Assembly (NCBI GenBank): GCA_029252195.1 | Contig: JAQXBV010000029.1 | Location: forward strand, 1-45,492 | Length of the DNA: 45,492 nucleotides | Origin: Yoonia sp. | GTDB taxonomy: Bacteria; Pseudomonadota; Alphaproteobacteria; Rhodobacterales; Rhodobacteraceae | Reading direction: 5' to 3' | In this document: positions 8,962 to 18,000 of the stretch, piece by piece | How the letters are laid out: every line of letters begins with the position of its first letter | How positions within the stretch are numbered: position 1 is the stretch's first letter | Position numbers and translations under genes: made by a program | Notes under the pieces: generated by a model | What the model was told of the DNA's origin: nothing | What the model saw: only the letters and a program-made list of their open reading frames with translations | The model's database searches: none

Positions 8962-8975
8962 GACCAAACGGTCAA
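8962..8975. promoter_or_regulatory. TGACC-N4-GGTCA dyad before nucleoside salvage operon
   Basis: TGACCAAACGGTCA is a perfect 5-bp dyad with a 4-base centre, located 26-39 bases before the cdd start in the 53-base gap after the cupin gene. Position and form resemble a TetR-type operator over a promoter. No cognate regulator is encoded in the window. Confidence 0.45.
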
Positions 8976-9001
8976 ACTTGAGCGAGATCAGGAGCTGCCC
9001 T

Positions 9002-9394
9002 ATGAGTTTATTAGACACTGCACGCGCCGTGCGCGAAAACGCCCACGCCCCCTATTCGAAGTTCAAAGTGGGTGCGGCGATACGCACCACGACAGGGGCA
9101 GTATATGCAGGCTGCAATGTCGAAAACGTGGCCTATCCCGAAGGGACTTGCGCCGAGGCAGGCGCAATTGCTGCCATGATCGCAGGTGGCGACAAGCGGA
9201 TCGCAGAGGTCGCGGTCATTGCAGATAGCCCGCAACCCGTAAGTCCCTGCGGCGGCTGTCGCCAAAAAATCGCGGAATTCGCAGATGGTGACGTCGTCGT
9301 GACATTGTACACGACCGACGGCGCGATGCTGCAAACCACCGTTTCGGCGCTGTTACCTGGTGTGTTCGACGCCGACTACATGAGCCGTGTGTAG
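9002..9394 (+). CDS. cdd: Cytidine deaminase
   Basis: Zinc hydrolase that deaminates cytidine and deoxycytidine to uridine and deoxyuridine in salvage. The 130-residue product is the short homotetrameric type. It has the zinc/catalytic motif TCAEAGA (Cys50, Glu52) and PCGGC (Cys83, Cys86), plus the N-terminal SKFKVGAA nucleoside-binding segment. The start ATG at 9002 follows AGGAG; an in-frame ATG 24 bases upstream would put the ribosome site inside the gene. First gene of the five-gene operon, 3 bases from deoA. Confidence 0.95.
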   Translation: MSLLDTARAVRENAHAPYSKFKVGAAIRTTTGAVYAGCNVENVAYPEGTCAEAGAIAAMIAGGDKRIAEVAVIADSPQPVSPCGGCRQKIAEFADGDVVVTLYTTDGAMLQTTVSALLPGVFDADYMSRV

Positions 9395-9397
9395 CCG

Positions 9398-10699
9398 ATG
9401 GATGCCCGCGCGATCATCGCACTTATTCGGCGAGGCAAGACCCCTTCGGATGCCGAATTAAAGTGGTTTACCAATGGCTTGGCGACGGGCGCTGTGTCGG
9501 ACGCGCAAGCGGGTGCCTTTGCCATGGCGGTTTGTTTGAACGGGCTGTCCGACGCGGGGCGCATCGCACTCACCGAGGGGATGCGCGACAGCGGTGACGT
9601 TCTCAAATGGGATTTTGACGGCCCTGTTCTGGACAAACACTCAACCGGTGGCGTGGGCGATCCTGTGTCGCTTTTACTCGCGCCCGCGCTGGCGGCTTGC
9701 GGCATCTTTGTGCCAATGATTTCGGGACGCGGCTTGGGCCATACGGGCGGCACCCTTGATAAACTCGAAGCCATTCCGGGTGTCTCGACGAATGTTTCGA
9801 CGGCGCAACTTAAGCAGATTTTGCGCAAGACCGGCTGCGCCATTGTGGGTGCGACGGCGGCAAGTGCGCCCGCCGACAAGCGCCTTTACGCGATCCGCGA
9901 CGTTACAGGAACAGTCGAAAGCGTGGATCTGATCACGGCCTCGATCCTGTCAAAAAAGCTGGCCGCCGGGTTGCAAGGCTTGGTGCTCGACGTGAAGGTC
10001 GGCTCGGGCGCCTTTATGAAAACCGAAGCAGAGGCCACAGCATTGGCGCGCGCCTTGGTTGACGTCGCAAATGGGGCAGGGTGCCCGACCGCCGCGCTGG
10101 TCACGGATATGGATGAACCGCTGGCCCCCGCGCTTGGCAACGCTGTCGAGGTGGCGGTGTGTATGGACGTTTTGAGCGGCAACAAACTCGCCTCTCCCCG
10201 CCTGCACGACCTGACCGTGGCTCTTGGTGCGCGGCTTTTGGCGCTGCACGGTGAGGCGGAGGGCGAGGCGGAGGAGAAGCTGACAGACGCCATCGCCTCA
10301 GGGCGCGCGATGACCCATTTCAGCGAGATGATTGCCTTGATGGGCGGCCCCTCCGACATGGCTGATAACTGGCGCACGCACCTGCCAAAGGCCCGCGTGA
10401 TCGGCGACGTGGCCGCCCCGCAAGCAGGATACATTTCGGCCATTGATGGCGAGGCTCTGGGGCTTGCGGTGGTGGGTCTTGGCGGTGGGCGACGGGTCGA
10501 GACTGATAGGATTAATCCTGCAGTGGGACTAACAGATGTGGTCGCATTGGGTACGAAAGTTTCACAAAACGAACATCTTTGCACAGTTCACGCAGCAACC
10601 GACACAGATGCAGAAGAGGCCGCTCAGGCCATATTGAAAGCCATCACAATCGGCCAAAAGCCGGAGATATCGCCGCTGATCCGCGAAAGGATTTCCTGA
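9398..10699 (+). CDS. deoA: Thymidine phosphorylase
   Basis: Phosphorolysis of thymidine (and deoxyuridine) to the base and 2-deoxyribose 1-phosphate. The 433-residue protein has the family signature KHSTGGVGD at residues 80-88, followed by SGRGLGHTGGTLDKLEAIPG, both typical of DeoA/pyrimidine-nucleoside phosphorylase. Length is normal. It follows cdd by 3 bases and is followed closely by deoB, which converts its sugar phosphate product onward. Confidence 0.95.
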   Translation: MDARAIIALIRRGKTPSDAELKWFTNGLATGAVSDAQAGAFAMAVCLNGLSDAGRIALTEGMRDSGDVLKWDFDGPVLDKHSTGGVGDPVSLLLAPALAACGIFVPMISGRGLGHTGGTLDKLEAIPGVSTNVSTAQLKQILRKTGCAIVGATAASAPADKRLYAIRDVTGTVESVDLITASILSKKLAAGLQGLVLDVKVGSGAFMKTEAEATALARALVDVANGAGCPTAALVTDMDEPLAPALGNAVEVAVCMDVLSGNKLASPRLHDLTVALGARLLALHGEAEGEAEEKLTDAIASGRAMTHFSEMIALMGGPSDMADNWRTHLPKARVIGDVAAPQAGYISAIDGEALGLAVVGLGGGRRVETDRINPAVGLTDVVALGTKVSQNEHLCTVHAATDTDAEEAAQAILKAITIGQKPEISPLIRERIS

Positions 10700-10701
10700 A
10701 T

Positions 10702-11895
10702 ATGGCTCGTGCATTTCTGATTGTGATCGACAGTGCGGGGATCGGCGGCGCGCCAGATGCCGACCGCTTTTTTAACGGGACTTTGCCCGATACGGGGGCC
10801 AATACTGTTGGCCATATTGCGCAGGCCATGGCCGCGAATGGCACGCCTTTTCAGATCGCAATGCTGGACGGTTTGGGGCTGGGGGCGGCGATCACCTTGG
10901 CCTCGGGCCTGACCCCAACAGGACTGGACGCGACGCCCACAGGCGCTTGGGGCGCGGCCACCGAAATCTCCAATGGGAAGGACACGCCCTCTGGCCACTG
11001 GGAACTTGCGGGCGTGCCCGTGCCGTGGGAGTGGCATACTTTCCCGACAACAGAACCCGCTTTCCCTCCGGAAGTTACCGCGTTGATCTGCAAATCTGCC
11101 GGCACCGAAGGAATCTTGGCGAACCGTCATGCATCGGGCACGGAGGTGATCGCCACAGAAGGCCCCACTCACATGAAAACGGGGTGGCCGATCTGTTATA
11201 CATCGGTTGATTCCGTGCTCCAGATTGCGGCCCATGAAGAGACGTTCGGGCGCGAACGGCTGTTGAAACTGTGCGCGGATATCGCACCGACCTTACACGC
11301 GATGAAGGTCGGGCGGGTGATCGCGCGCCCCTTCATCGGCGATGCGGAGCACGGATTTCAACGCACGGAATATCGCAAGGATTTTGCGATTGCGCCCCCG
11401 TCCGAGACGATCTGCGATGCTGTGCATCAGGCGGGGAATCCTGTTTATGCTATTGGAAAAATTGGAGATATCTTCTCTATGCGCGGTATTGATGAGGTCC
11501 GTAAAGGCCGCGACGTCAAGCTGATGACGCATCTCAATGATCTGGTGGATGAGGCCCCAGAGGGCGCTTTTGTCTTTGCCAATTTCGTTGAGTTCGATAG
11601 CGAATACGGGCATCGTCGCGACGTGGCGGGCTACGCAAAGCATCTGGAGTGGTTTGATGCAGAGCTTGCGCAAATCCTGCCCAGATTGCGCAGGGGCGAC
11701 CTTATGATCATCACCGCAGACCACGGCAATGACCCCACGTGGTCGGGCACGGATCATACCCGCGAACGGGTGCCTGTGCTGGTGCATGGGATCGGCCCGA
11801 GACAGCTCGGGCAACTCTCATTTACCGATGTCGGGGCGACTGTCGCAGCCCACCTCGATGTTCCCTATTCTGGCAAAGGACGCAGCTTCTTATGA
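10702..11895 (+). CDS. deoB: Phosphopentomutase
   Basis: Mn-dependent enzyme of the alkaline phosphatase superfamily that interconverts (deoxy)ribose 1-phosphate and 5-phosphate. The 397 residues contain the metal site Asp10 (VIDSAGIGGAPDA), the motif DTGANTVGHI around residues 31-40, and C-terminal ITADHGNDPTWSGTDHTRE. The ATG at 10702 comes just after the deoA stop. Its stop codon overlaps the add start (ATGA), which indicates translational coupling. Confidence 0.95.
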   Translation: MARAFLIVIDSAGIGGAPDADRFFNGTLPDTGANTVGHIAQAMAANGTPFQIAMLDGLGLGAAITLASGLTPTGLDATPTGAWGAATEISNGKDTPSGHWELAGVPVPWEWHTFPTTEPAFPPEVTALICKSAGTEGILANRHASGTEVIATEGPTHMKTGWPICYTSVDSVLQIAAHEETFGRERLLKLCADIAPTLHAMKVGRVIARPFIGDAEHGFQRTEYRKDFAIAPPSETICDAVHQAGNPVYAIGKIGDIFSMRGIDEVRKGRDVKLMTHLNDLVDEAPEGAFVFANFVEFDSEYGHRRDVAGYAKHLEWFDAELAQILPRLRRGDLMIITADHGNDPTWSGTDHTRERVPVLVHGIGPRQLGQLSFTDVGATVAAHLDVPYSGKGRSFL

Positions 11896-12881
11896 GTTTT
11901 CAAAACATCCCAAAAGTCGAGTTGCACTTGCATCTGGAGGGGGCGGCCCCGCCCCAATTCATTGCCAGTCTGGCCCGCGAAAAGACGATCGACATCTCCA
12001 AGATTTTCGATGAACGCGGGGCTTATGCCTATCAGGGCTTCGACCAATTTCTGAACACCTATGACGCCGCCTGCCTGCCATTGCAAAGCCCGCAAGACTT
12101 TTATCGCCTGACCCTTGCCGTGCTGGAAGAGACCGCCAAACATGGGGTTGTCTACGCAGAAACCTTTGTTTCGCCTGACTTTTGTGGCGGTGGCGACGTG
12201 ACCGCATGGCGCGAATATCTGGCTGCGATGAGCCAAGCCGCTTCCGAGGCGGAGCGCGATATGGGCATCACGCTTAAGGGCATCATCACCGCGATCCGCC
12301 ATTTTGGGCCAGAGCAGGCCAAGACAGCCGCCAAATGCGCCGCCGAGACTTACGGCGATTTTGTCGTTGGGTTCGGGATGGCGGGGGCCGAGATGGTCGG
12401 GCGCCCCAAGGACTATGCTTATAGCTTTGATATGGCACGCGAAGCAGGCTTGCCGCTGACATGTCATGCGGGCGAATGGGGCGGGCCTGATATGGTTGCC
12501 GACACGATCCGCGATCTAGGTGTCGGCCGCATCGGGCATGGGATCAACGCGGTGCACGACCCTAAACTGCTGGCCGAAATTGCCGAAAAAGGGATCGTGC
12601 TCGAGGTTTGCCCCGGATCAAATGTGGCCCTGAATGCGGTGAAAAGTTGGGCCGCACATCCGATCCAGAAGCTGCGCGATGCGGGCGTGGCTGTGACCGT
12701 ATCAACCGACGATCCGCCGTTCTTTCATACGACAATGACCACGGAATTTGAGATGCTTGCCAAGACATTCGGCTGGGACGAGGAAGACTTTGCCGCCGTC
12801 AACCAGACCGCTCTCAAGGCCGCCTATTGCGACGAGGCCACCCGCACGAACATTGCCAAAAAACTGGAGTCTGCCCAATGA
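11892..12881 (+). CDS. add: Adenosine deaminase
   Basis: Hydrolyses adenosine and deoxyadenosine to inosine forms. The 329-residue TIM barrel shows all zinc and catalytic sites: H12 and H14 (ELHLHLEGA), H192 and E195 (CHAGEWGG), H216 (GHGIN) and D273-D274 (STDDPPFF). It overlaps deoB and upp by 4 bases on each side, so it belongs firmly to the operon. Some relatives with this sequence type act on adenine instead (adenine deaminase); the surrounding nucleoside genes favour adenosine. Confidence 0.9.
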   Translation: MSFQNIPKVELHLHLEGAAPPQFIASLAREKTIDISKIFDERGAYAYQGFDQFLNTYDAACLPLQSPQDFYRLTLAVLEETAKHGVVYAETFVSPDFCGGGDVTAWREYLAAMSQAASEAERDMGITLKGIITAIRHFGPEQAKTAAKCAAETYGDFVVGFGMAGAEMVGRPKDYAYSFDMAREAGLPLTCHAGEWGGPDMVADTIRDLGVGRIGHGINAVHDPKLLAEIAEKGIVLEVCPGSNVALNAVKSWAAHPIQKLRDAGVAVTVSTDDPPFFHTTMTTEFEMLAKTFGWDEEDFAAVNQTALKAAYCDEATRTNIAKKLESAQ

Positions 12882-13510
12882 CCGACCACCTGACCCATGT
12901 GACCCACCCGCTGGTGCAACACAAACTGACGCTGATGCGCGACAAGGGCGCATCGACAGGGCAGTTCCGCCAATTGCTGCGTGAAATCAGCCAGTTGCTC
13001 GCCTATGAAGTGACGCGCGACCTGCCCATGACGACCCGTCGCATCGAAACTCCAATGGAGCCGATGGACGCGCCCGTGATCGATGGCAAGAAGTTGGCTT
13101 TGGTGTCGATCTTGCGCGCGGGCAACGGGCTTTTGGATGGTATCCTTGAGCTGATCCCCTCGGCGCGCGTCGGGTTTGTCGGGCTTTACCGTGACGAAAA
13201 AACCCTCCAGCCTGTCCAATATTACTTCAAAGTGCCGACTGAATTGGAAGACCGCCTTGTGATTGCCGTGGACCCGATGCTTGCGACAGGGAACTCCTCG
13301 GTTGCGGCCATTGATCTGCTCAAAAAGGCAGGGGCAAAAAACATTCGCTTCATGTGTTTGCTTGCGGCTCCCGAAGGGATCGCGCGGATGAAAGAGGCCC
13401 ACCCCGATGTGCCGATCATCACAGCCGCAGTAGACAGCCACCTCAATGACCATGGATATATTGTTCCAGGGCTAGGGGATGCGGGTGACCGCATGTTTGG
13501 TACTAAATAA
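12878..13510 (+). CDS. upp: Uracil phosphoribosyltransferase
   Basis: Converts uracil and PRPP into UMP, recovering the base released by the preceding enzymes. The 210 residues include the PRPP loop [13 protein letters not shown] and the [13 protein letters not shown] region; the C-terminal [13 protein letters not shown] is diagnostic of the family. It starts with an ATGA overlap with add and ends the operon; a hairpin follows at 13534. Confidence 0.96.
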   Translation: MTDHLTHVTHPLVQHKLTLMRDKGASTGQFRQLLREISQLLAYEVTRDLPMTTRRIETPMEPMDAPVIDGKKLALVSILRAGNGLLDGILELIPSARVGFVGLYRDEKTLQPVQYYFKVPTELEDRLVIAVDPMLATGNSSVAAIDLLKKAGAKNIRFMCLLAAPEGIARMKEAHPDVPIITAAVDSHLNDHGYIVPGLGDAGDRMFGTK

Positions 13511-13533
13511 GGCCCTAAAAACACGAGAATTTC

Positions 13534-13564
13534 GAACAATCCCTTTATAAAAATGGGATTGTTC
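13534..13564 (+). terminator. Hairpin ending the nucleoside operon
   Basis: GAACAATCCC (13534-13543) pairs perfectly with GGGATTGTTC (13555-13564) around an 11-nt loop. The tail is TGCATCTTC, a weak T-run, so it may be a terminator or a 3'-end stabilising hairpin. Confidence 0.6.
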
Positions 13565-13598
13565 TGCATCTTCGCTCCAATATCGAGTGGGGACAAGA

Positions 13599-15140
13599 AT
13601 GGCGTATCGTGGAATTGTAAGTGCAGCGGCATTGATTTTGAGCCTGACGGGGCAAGCGGTATTCGCGCAATCAAGCGGATCCCCCGCCGAAAATCCTCCT
13701 GCGTCTTTCACGGGCAATCAATATGTGGACAGCAACGGCTGCGCATTTATTCGTGCAGGTATTGGTGGCGTGGTCAACTGGGTGCCGCGCGTTGACCGAC
13801 GCCGCGACTAGCTCTGCAATTTCCAGCCGACGTTTGCTGCAGTGACGCCTCCCGTTGTTGCCGCACCCGCCCCTGTTGTCGCGGCGGCACCTGCGCCTGC
13901 ACAAACCGTTGGCGCGCCGATTAAAACTGTTGCCTCAGTGACAACGCGACCAAGTCTTGTGCAAACCCCGACGGCGACAACGGCCACGGCGCGTTCGCCG
14001 CGGATTGTGCCCCAAACTGCCCCAGCGCCGAAGCGTGTTCCTGTTGTGGCCACCGCACCGGCACCTGTTGCAGCCCCTGAGCAACTTCAAAAGTTGGCCG
14101 AATTCTGCGTGGGCCGTACGGGTCCGCAGCCTGGTTTCGTGAGCAACCGCACCGGCAAGACGATTGACTGTGGCGGCACGCCTACCCCCTTGGCGCGTGT
14201 CGCAAGCGCGCCCATGATTGCGGCAGCGCCCGCCCGCCAAACCAAAGCGGCGTTCTGCATCGGTCGTACTGGCCCGCAACCAGGTTTTGTGAGCAGCACG
14301 ACAGGCCAAACAATCGACTGCGGCGGCATGGCGCCCGCCTCTGTTATGGCGGCAACCGCACCGCGCACAATGACGATGGGTCAGATCTGCGCCGACATGA
14401 GCGAGACGGGGCGCCAATATTTGAACATTGCCACCGGATTGCCGGTGCGCTGCGGCCCGCAGACGCAGCCTGTTTCCTCGGGGGCCATCGCAAGTGTGGG
14501 CGCTCCCGTGAGCCCAAGCGTGCCTATGGCGCCAATCGTGACGCCGCGCGCTAATGCGCAGGCACACTGCCCTACGCTTTTACTGGGCGTGGAGGGCGGT
14601 GTCGTCCGCTGTGGCACACAAACCCAGCCGATCACGGTGGCTTCTGCGCAAATCGCAGGTCGTGCCTCGACGACCGGCACATCGGCCTTGCGTGCGGTTC
14701 AGCCGGCGAAGACCCCAGCCTCCAATCCTGTTGGCAGAGCGCAAAGTGAAGTTGTGGCACCGCCAAAAGGCTATACCCGTATTTGGAACGACGGACGCCA
14801 CAACCCGAACCGTGGTTTACCAAAGGCGACTGTCACCCCGTCACAGGCAGCGCCTGTGTTGCAGGCACGCGTGGCGTCCCGCAGCGTGGCGCCGCAGGTC
14901 ACCGCCGCACCAAGCCAGCGTTTTGTGCAGGTTGGCAGCTTTGCCGATCCCGCCAATGCGCAGCGTGTCGGGCAACAATTTATGGCGATGGGCTTGCCTG
15001 TCAGTATCGCCAACACAAACCGCAATGGTACAGCGTTCAAGATCGTCTTGCTTGGCCCATTCGGTAACGTATCCGCATTGAACCGTGGTCTTTCGGCGGC
15101 ACGTAGCGCAGGCTACGGTGACGCTTATACACGGAACTAA
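13599..15140 (+). pseudogene. Secreted SPOR-domain protein interrupted by in-frame amber codon
   Basis: Read through, this is one 513-codon gene: signal peptide (residues 1-23, cleavage near VFA-Q), an alanine/proline-rich linker (about 80-165), several cysteine modules, and a C-terminal SPOR domain (about 440-513, RFVQVGSFADPANAQRVGQQ) of the kind that binds denuded septal peptidoglycan. Codon 71 is TAG (13809-13811). The frame is identical on both sides and the flanks VPRVDRRRD and LCNFQPTF join naturally, suggesting CAG to TAG. Cysteine pairs at 170/191, 220/241 and 264/285 are each 21 residues apart within repeats such as GRTGPQPGFVS. Downstream translation alone would lack a signal peptide. 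Pseudogene, suppressed stop, or sequencing error. Confidence 0.8.
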
Positions 15141-15157
15141 CCAGTCTCCCGGGAAAG

Positions 15158-15187
15158 GGCCCCGCAATTTTTTGTGGGGTCTTTTCT
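15158..15187 (+). terminator. Rho-independent terminator after SPOR gene
   Basis: GGCCCCGCA pairs with TGTGGGGTC (two G-T wobbles) around a short T-rich loop and is followed by TTTTCTT. It lies 17 bases behind the SPOR gene stop and before the end of the convergent gene at 15203. Confidence 0.8.
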
Positions 15188-15202
15188 TGTGCGCAGGGCC
15201 GA

Positions 15203-16222
15203 TCAGTTAATGCAGATCCCTTGCAAACGCACCCAATCCGCATCCGAGAGGATCTCGGGCTCGTCGCGCTCTGCAAAAGGATCGTTGGCGATGAGCGCAC
15301 GGGTGAGCTGGCCTGATGCGTCGCGCGCATAGGCGAAGGGGCCTGTGGGAATTTTGGCCGCAGCAAAGGCTGCGACGAGCGCCTTGTCGCTTGGGAAGGC
15401 TGCCTCGGCTTCGGTGATGTCGCGGGCGAAATCGGCCAGAGAGGCCGCAGGCAATTCCCCAGTCGTCAAAAGCCCCATCGTCTGGCGCAGGCCGACTGCC
15501 TTGAGAACGGCGGCCATCGGGTCTTGGCGCGCGCGGGTCTCTGCGGCCGCAACGATATATCCGGCAGCAATGGCGGGGTCTTCGGCATTTTCGATCACGC
15601 GACGGTCGAGCAGAATGAGCCCGCCGGGCAAAGCGACCGAGCCGCTAGCGAGTTGCGGCAAGACAATCACCTGACCATCGGCCTCGGGCCCGAACAGCCG
15701 GATGTGCAGATCGTCCATCGCTGCAACACCTGCCTCATTGCGGCACCGTGGGCCAGTCAGCCCTTGGATGTGCCCCAGAATATAGGCGCCAATTTCGGTG
15801 CGTTTGGGCATCGGGACCACAGACATCGTTTGCCGCATCAACGCACCGGGCAGCCAGAACACCGCCAGCCCCACGGTCGCGGCAATCACGCTTACGGTCA
15901 GTAAATGCCGTAACTTGCCCGGCTTGGGGCGCGATTTTGCAAGGGAGGCGAGCACTTTTTCGATCGCGTCAATCATCGCCTGATCGTCGAGTTCCAGCGT
16001 TTCGTCATCGCCATCGCTGGGGCCGAAAATGGCAGGTGTGACGGTCGGGTTTTGGCGCACGATTGCAGGCAATGACCAATGCGTCAGGGGGCGGCCCGCG
16101 CTATCTGAGATGACCAGCGTGGCTTGACCAAAGCTCACCACAACGTCACGGCGCTGCGCATCCGCATCGGCGCGCCAAAGCCCGCCGCTTTCTAACCGTT
16201 CATATTCACGGAGTGCCGTCAT
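15203..16222 (-). CDS. Membrane protein with degenerate M48 peptidase-like domain
   Basis: The 339-residue product has an N-terminal cytosolic region (1-105), one membrane helix (about 107-127, LLTVSVIAATVGLAVFWLPG), and a periplasmic-side domain. There, SVALPGGLILLDRRVIENAEDP followed by AIAAGYIVAAAETRAR aligns by eye with the M48 metallopeptidase core (LPGG, start of the helix that normally carries HExxH). The histidines and glutamate of HExxH are absent (AAAET instead), so it should be catalytically dead. Start ATG at 16222; no clear ribosome site seen. Convergent with the SPOR gene. The M48 relation is my inference from motif order. Confidence 0.7.
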   Translation of the reverse strand: MTALREYERLESGGLWRADADAQRRDVVVSFGQATLVISDSAGRPLTHWSLPAIVRQNPTVTPAIFGPSDGDDETLELDDQAMIDAIEKVLASLAKSRPKPGKLRHLLTVSVIAATVGLAVFWLPGALMRQTMSVVPMPKRTEIGAYILGHIQGLTGPRCRNEAGVAAMDDLHIRLFGPEADGQVIVLPQLASGSVALPGGLILLDRRVIENAEDPAIAAGYIVAAAETRARQDPMAAVLKAVGLRQTMGLLTTGELPAASLADFARDITEAEAAFPSDKALVAAFAAAKIPTGPFAYARDASGQLTRALIANDPFAERDEPEILSDADWVRLQGICIN

Positions 16223-16282
16223 GTGCCTGCTTTAATTACTTTCTTGCAGTGTAACGGCGAATTCGGGGATTGGGTAGATGCC

Positions 16283-17908
16283 TTAGAGTGTCTTGGCGAT
16301 GACCCGAAGCTCGAATTTCTGGATTTTCCCTGTCGAGGTCTTGGGCAGTTCAAGGAAAACGACCCGCTTGGGGCATTTAAAGCCCGCAAGCTTCGTGCGC
16401 ATGAAGGCTATGATTTCGGCCTCATCGCCTGTAGCCCCCTCTTTGAGCTCGACAAAGGCGCAGGGCACTTCGCCCCATTTCTCATCTGCTTTGGCCACGA
16501 CAGCGCATAGACTGACATAGGGATGGCTCATCAGCGCGCTTTCGACTTCCACAGAACTGATATTCTCGCCGCCCGAAATGATGATATCCTTGAGCCGGTC
16601 TGCGATCTGCATATAGCCGTTGGGGTGTTGGATCGCGAGATCCTCGGAATGGAAATACCCGCCGGCAAAGGCTTTTTCCGTGGCCTCGGGGTTGCGGTAA
16701 TAGCCTTTCATCACGGCATTGCCGCGCATGACAATCTCGCCTTGCGTCGCCCCGTCCATCGGCACCTGTGTCATATCCGAGCCCATGACGGTCACGTCTT
16801 CCATCATTGGAAACGCGACCCCTTGGCGGGCCTTAATGCTGGCTTTTTCGTCGTCTGGCAGCGCGTCCCAAGCCTGATACCAGATGCATTCTGTCACATG
16901 GCCGTAGGTCTCGGTCAGCCCGTAGACCTGCGTGATATTAAAGCCGAGTTTCCCGACAGCCGCGAGTGTCGCAGGGGCAGGGGGCGCACCCGCGGTAAAG
17001 ACTTCGACGGTATGATCAAACTTGCGTCGATCCGCATCTTTCGCGTTCACGATCAGATTGAGCACAATCGGTGCCCCGCCAAAATGTGTCACCCCGTGAT
17101 CGCCGATCGCATCATAAATGGCCTTGGCCGTGATATCACGGCAGCAGACCACCGTGCCACCCAGCGCGGGCATCATCCAAGTGTGATTCCAGCCATTGCA
17201 ATGGAACAGGGGCACGATTTGCAGGTAGGTGATGAACAGGGGCAACTGCCAAGAAATCGGCGTGCCCATTGTCATCAGATAGGCGCCGCGATGGTGATAG
17301 ACGACCCCCTTGGGCCGCCCTGTCGTGCCAGAGGTATAGTTGAGCGCGAGGCTTTCCCATTCGTCTTGCGGCATGATCCAAGCAAAATCAGGATCGCCCG
17401 TGCTGAGAAAATCTTCATAGGTGGTATGGGCGCCAGAGGCAGTTTGCCCTGCGACCGCATCAGGCACTTCGATGATCAAGGGGGCCGGCCCTGTCATCAT
17501 CGCAACCGCGGCCTCAACTAACGGCAAAAACTGGGTGTCGGCCAGCACAACCTTAGCCCCGCCATGGTCGAAGATATAGGAGACTGTATCGACATCCAGC
17601 CTTGTATTGATTGTGTTAAGCACCGCGCCGCAGGCAGGCACGCCAAAAGCGGCCTCTGATTGCGCGGGGATATTGGGCAGCACGGTCGCAACGACATCGC
17701 CCGACGCCACGCCCGCCTTCACCAGCGCCGAGGCCAGTCGCGATGCCCTTGCGTGATAGTCTGCATAGGTCAGACGCACATCACCGTAGATCATTGCCGT
17801 CCGGTCGGCAAAGACGGCCCGTGCGCGGTTCAGGTGGGAAAGCGGCGAAAGCGGCACATAATTGGCTGCGCATTTTTCCAATCCACTCTCGTCAGACATC
17901 CATCCCAT
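16283..17908 (-). CDS. Acyl-CoA synthetase, DmdB/fatty-acyl ligase type
   Basis: ANL-family ligase that activates a carboxylic acid via an acyl-adenylate. The 541 residues carry the P-loop TSGTTGRPKG from residue 192, YGLTETYGH near 336, and PKTSTGKIQKFELR at the C-terminus. The middle (VPLFHCNGWNHTWMMPALGG) resembles medium-chain and methylmercaptopropionyl-CoA ligases (DmdB) of roseobacters. Whether the substrate is 3-methylmercaptopropionate or a fatty acid cannot be read from the sequence. Start at 17908 follows GGGAG; a second ATG 9 bases later is possible. No dmdA lies nearby. Confidence 0.85.
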   Translation of the reverse strand: MGWMSDESGLEKCAANYVPLSPLSHLNRARAVFADRTAMIYGDVRLTYADYHARASRLASALVKAGVASGDVVATVLPNIPAQSEAAFGVPACGAVLNTINTRLDVDTVSYIFDHGGAKVVLADTQFLPLVEAAVAMMTGPAPLIIEVPDAVAGQTASGAHTTYEDFLSTGDPDFAWIMPQDEWESLALNYTSGTTGRPKGVVYHHRGAYLMTMGTPISWQLPLFITYLQIVPLFHCNGWNHTWMMPALGGTVVCCRDITAKAIYDAIGDHGVTHFGGAPIVLNLIVNAKDADRRKFDHTVEVFTAGAPPAPATLAAVGKLGFNITQVYGLTETYGHVTECIWYQAWDALPDDEKASIKARQGVAFPMMEDVTVMGSDMTQVPMDGATQGEIVMRGNAVMKGYYRNPEATEKAFAGGYFHSEDLAIQHPNGYMQIADRLKDIIISGGENISSVEVESALMSHPYVSLCAVVAKADEKWGEVPCAFVELKEGATGDEAEIIAFMRTKLAGFKCPKRVVFLELPKTSTGKIQKFELRVIAKTL

Positions 17909-18000
17909 GCGATACTCTCCCTGTTCCGCTTGCCTATTGACCCTAGGATATGTCAGACATTTAAATCAATGGGTATTTGTCCCCCGCAAAGGATCATCAC

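Noticed and set aside
13842-15140. The SPOR part as an independent gene starting at GTG 13842
   Set aside because: No ribosome site or signal peptide, and the frame is continuous with the upstream half across a single TAG.
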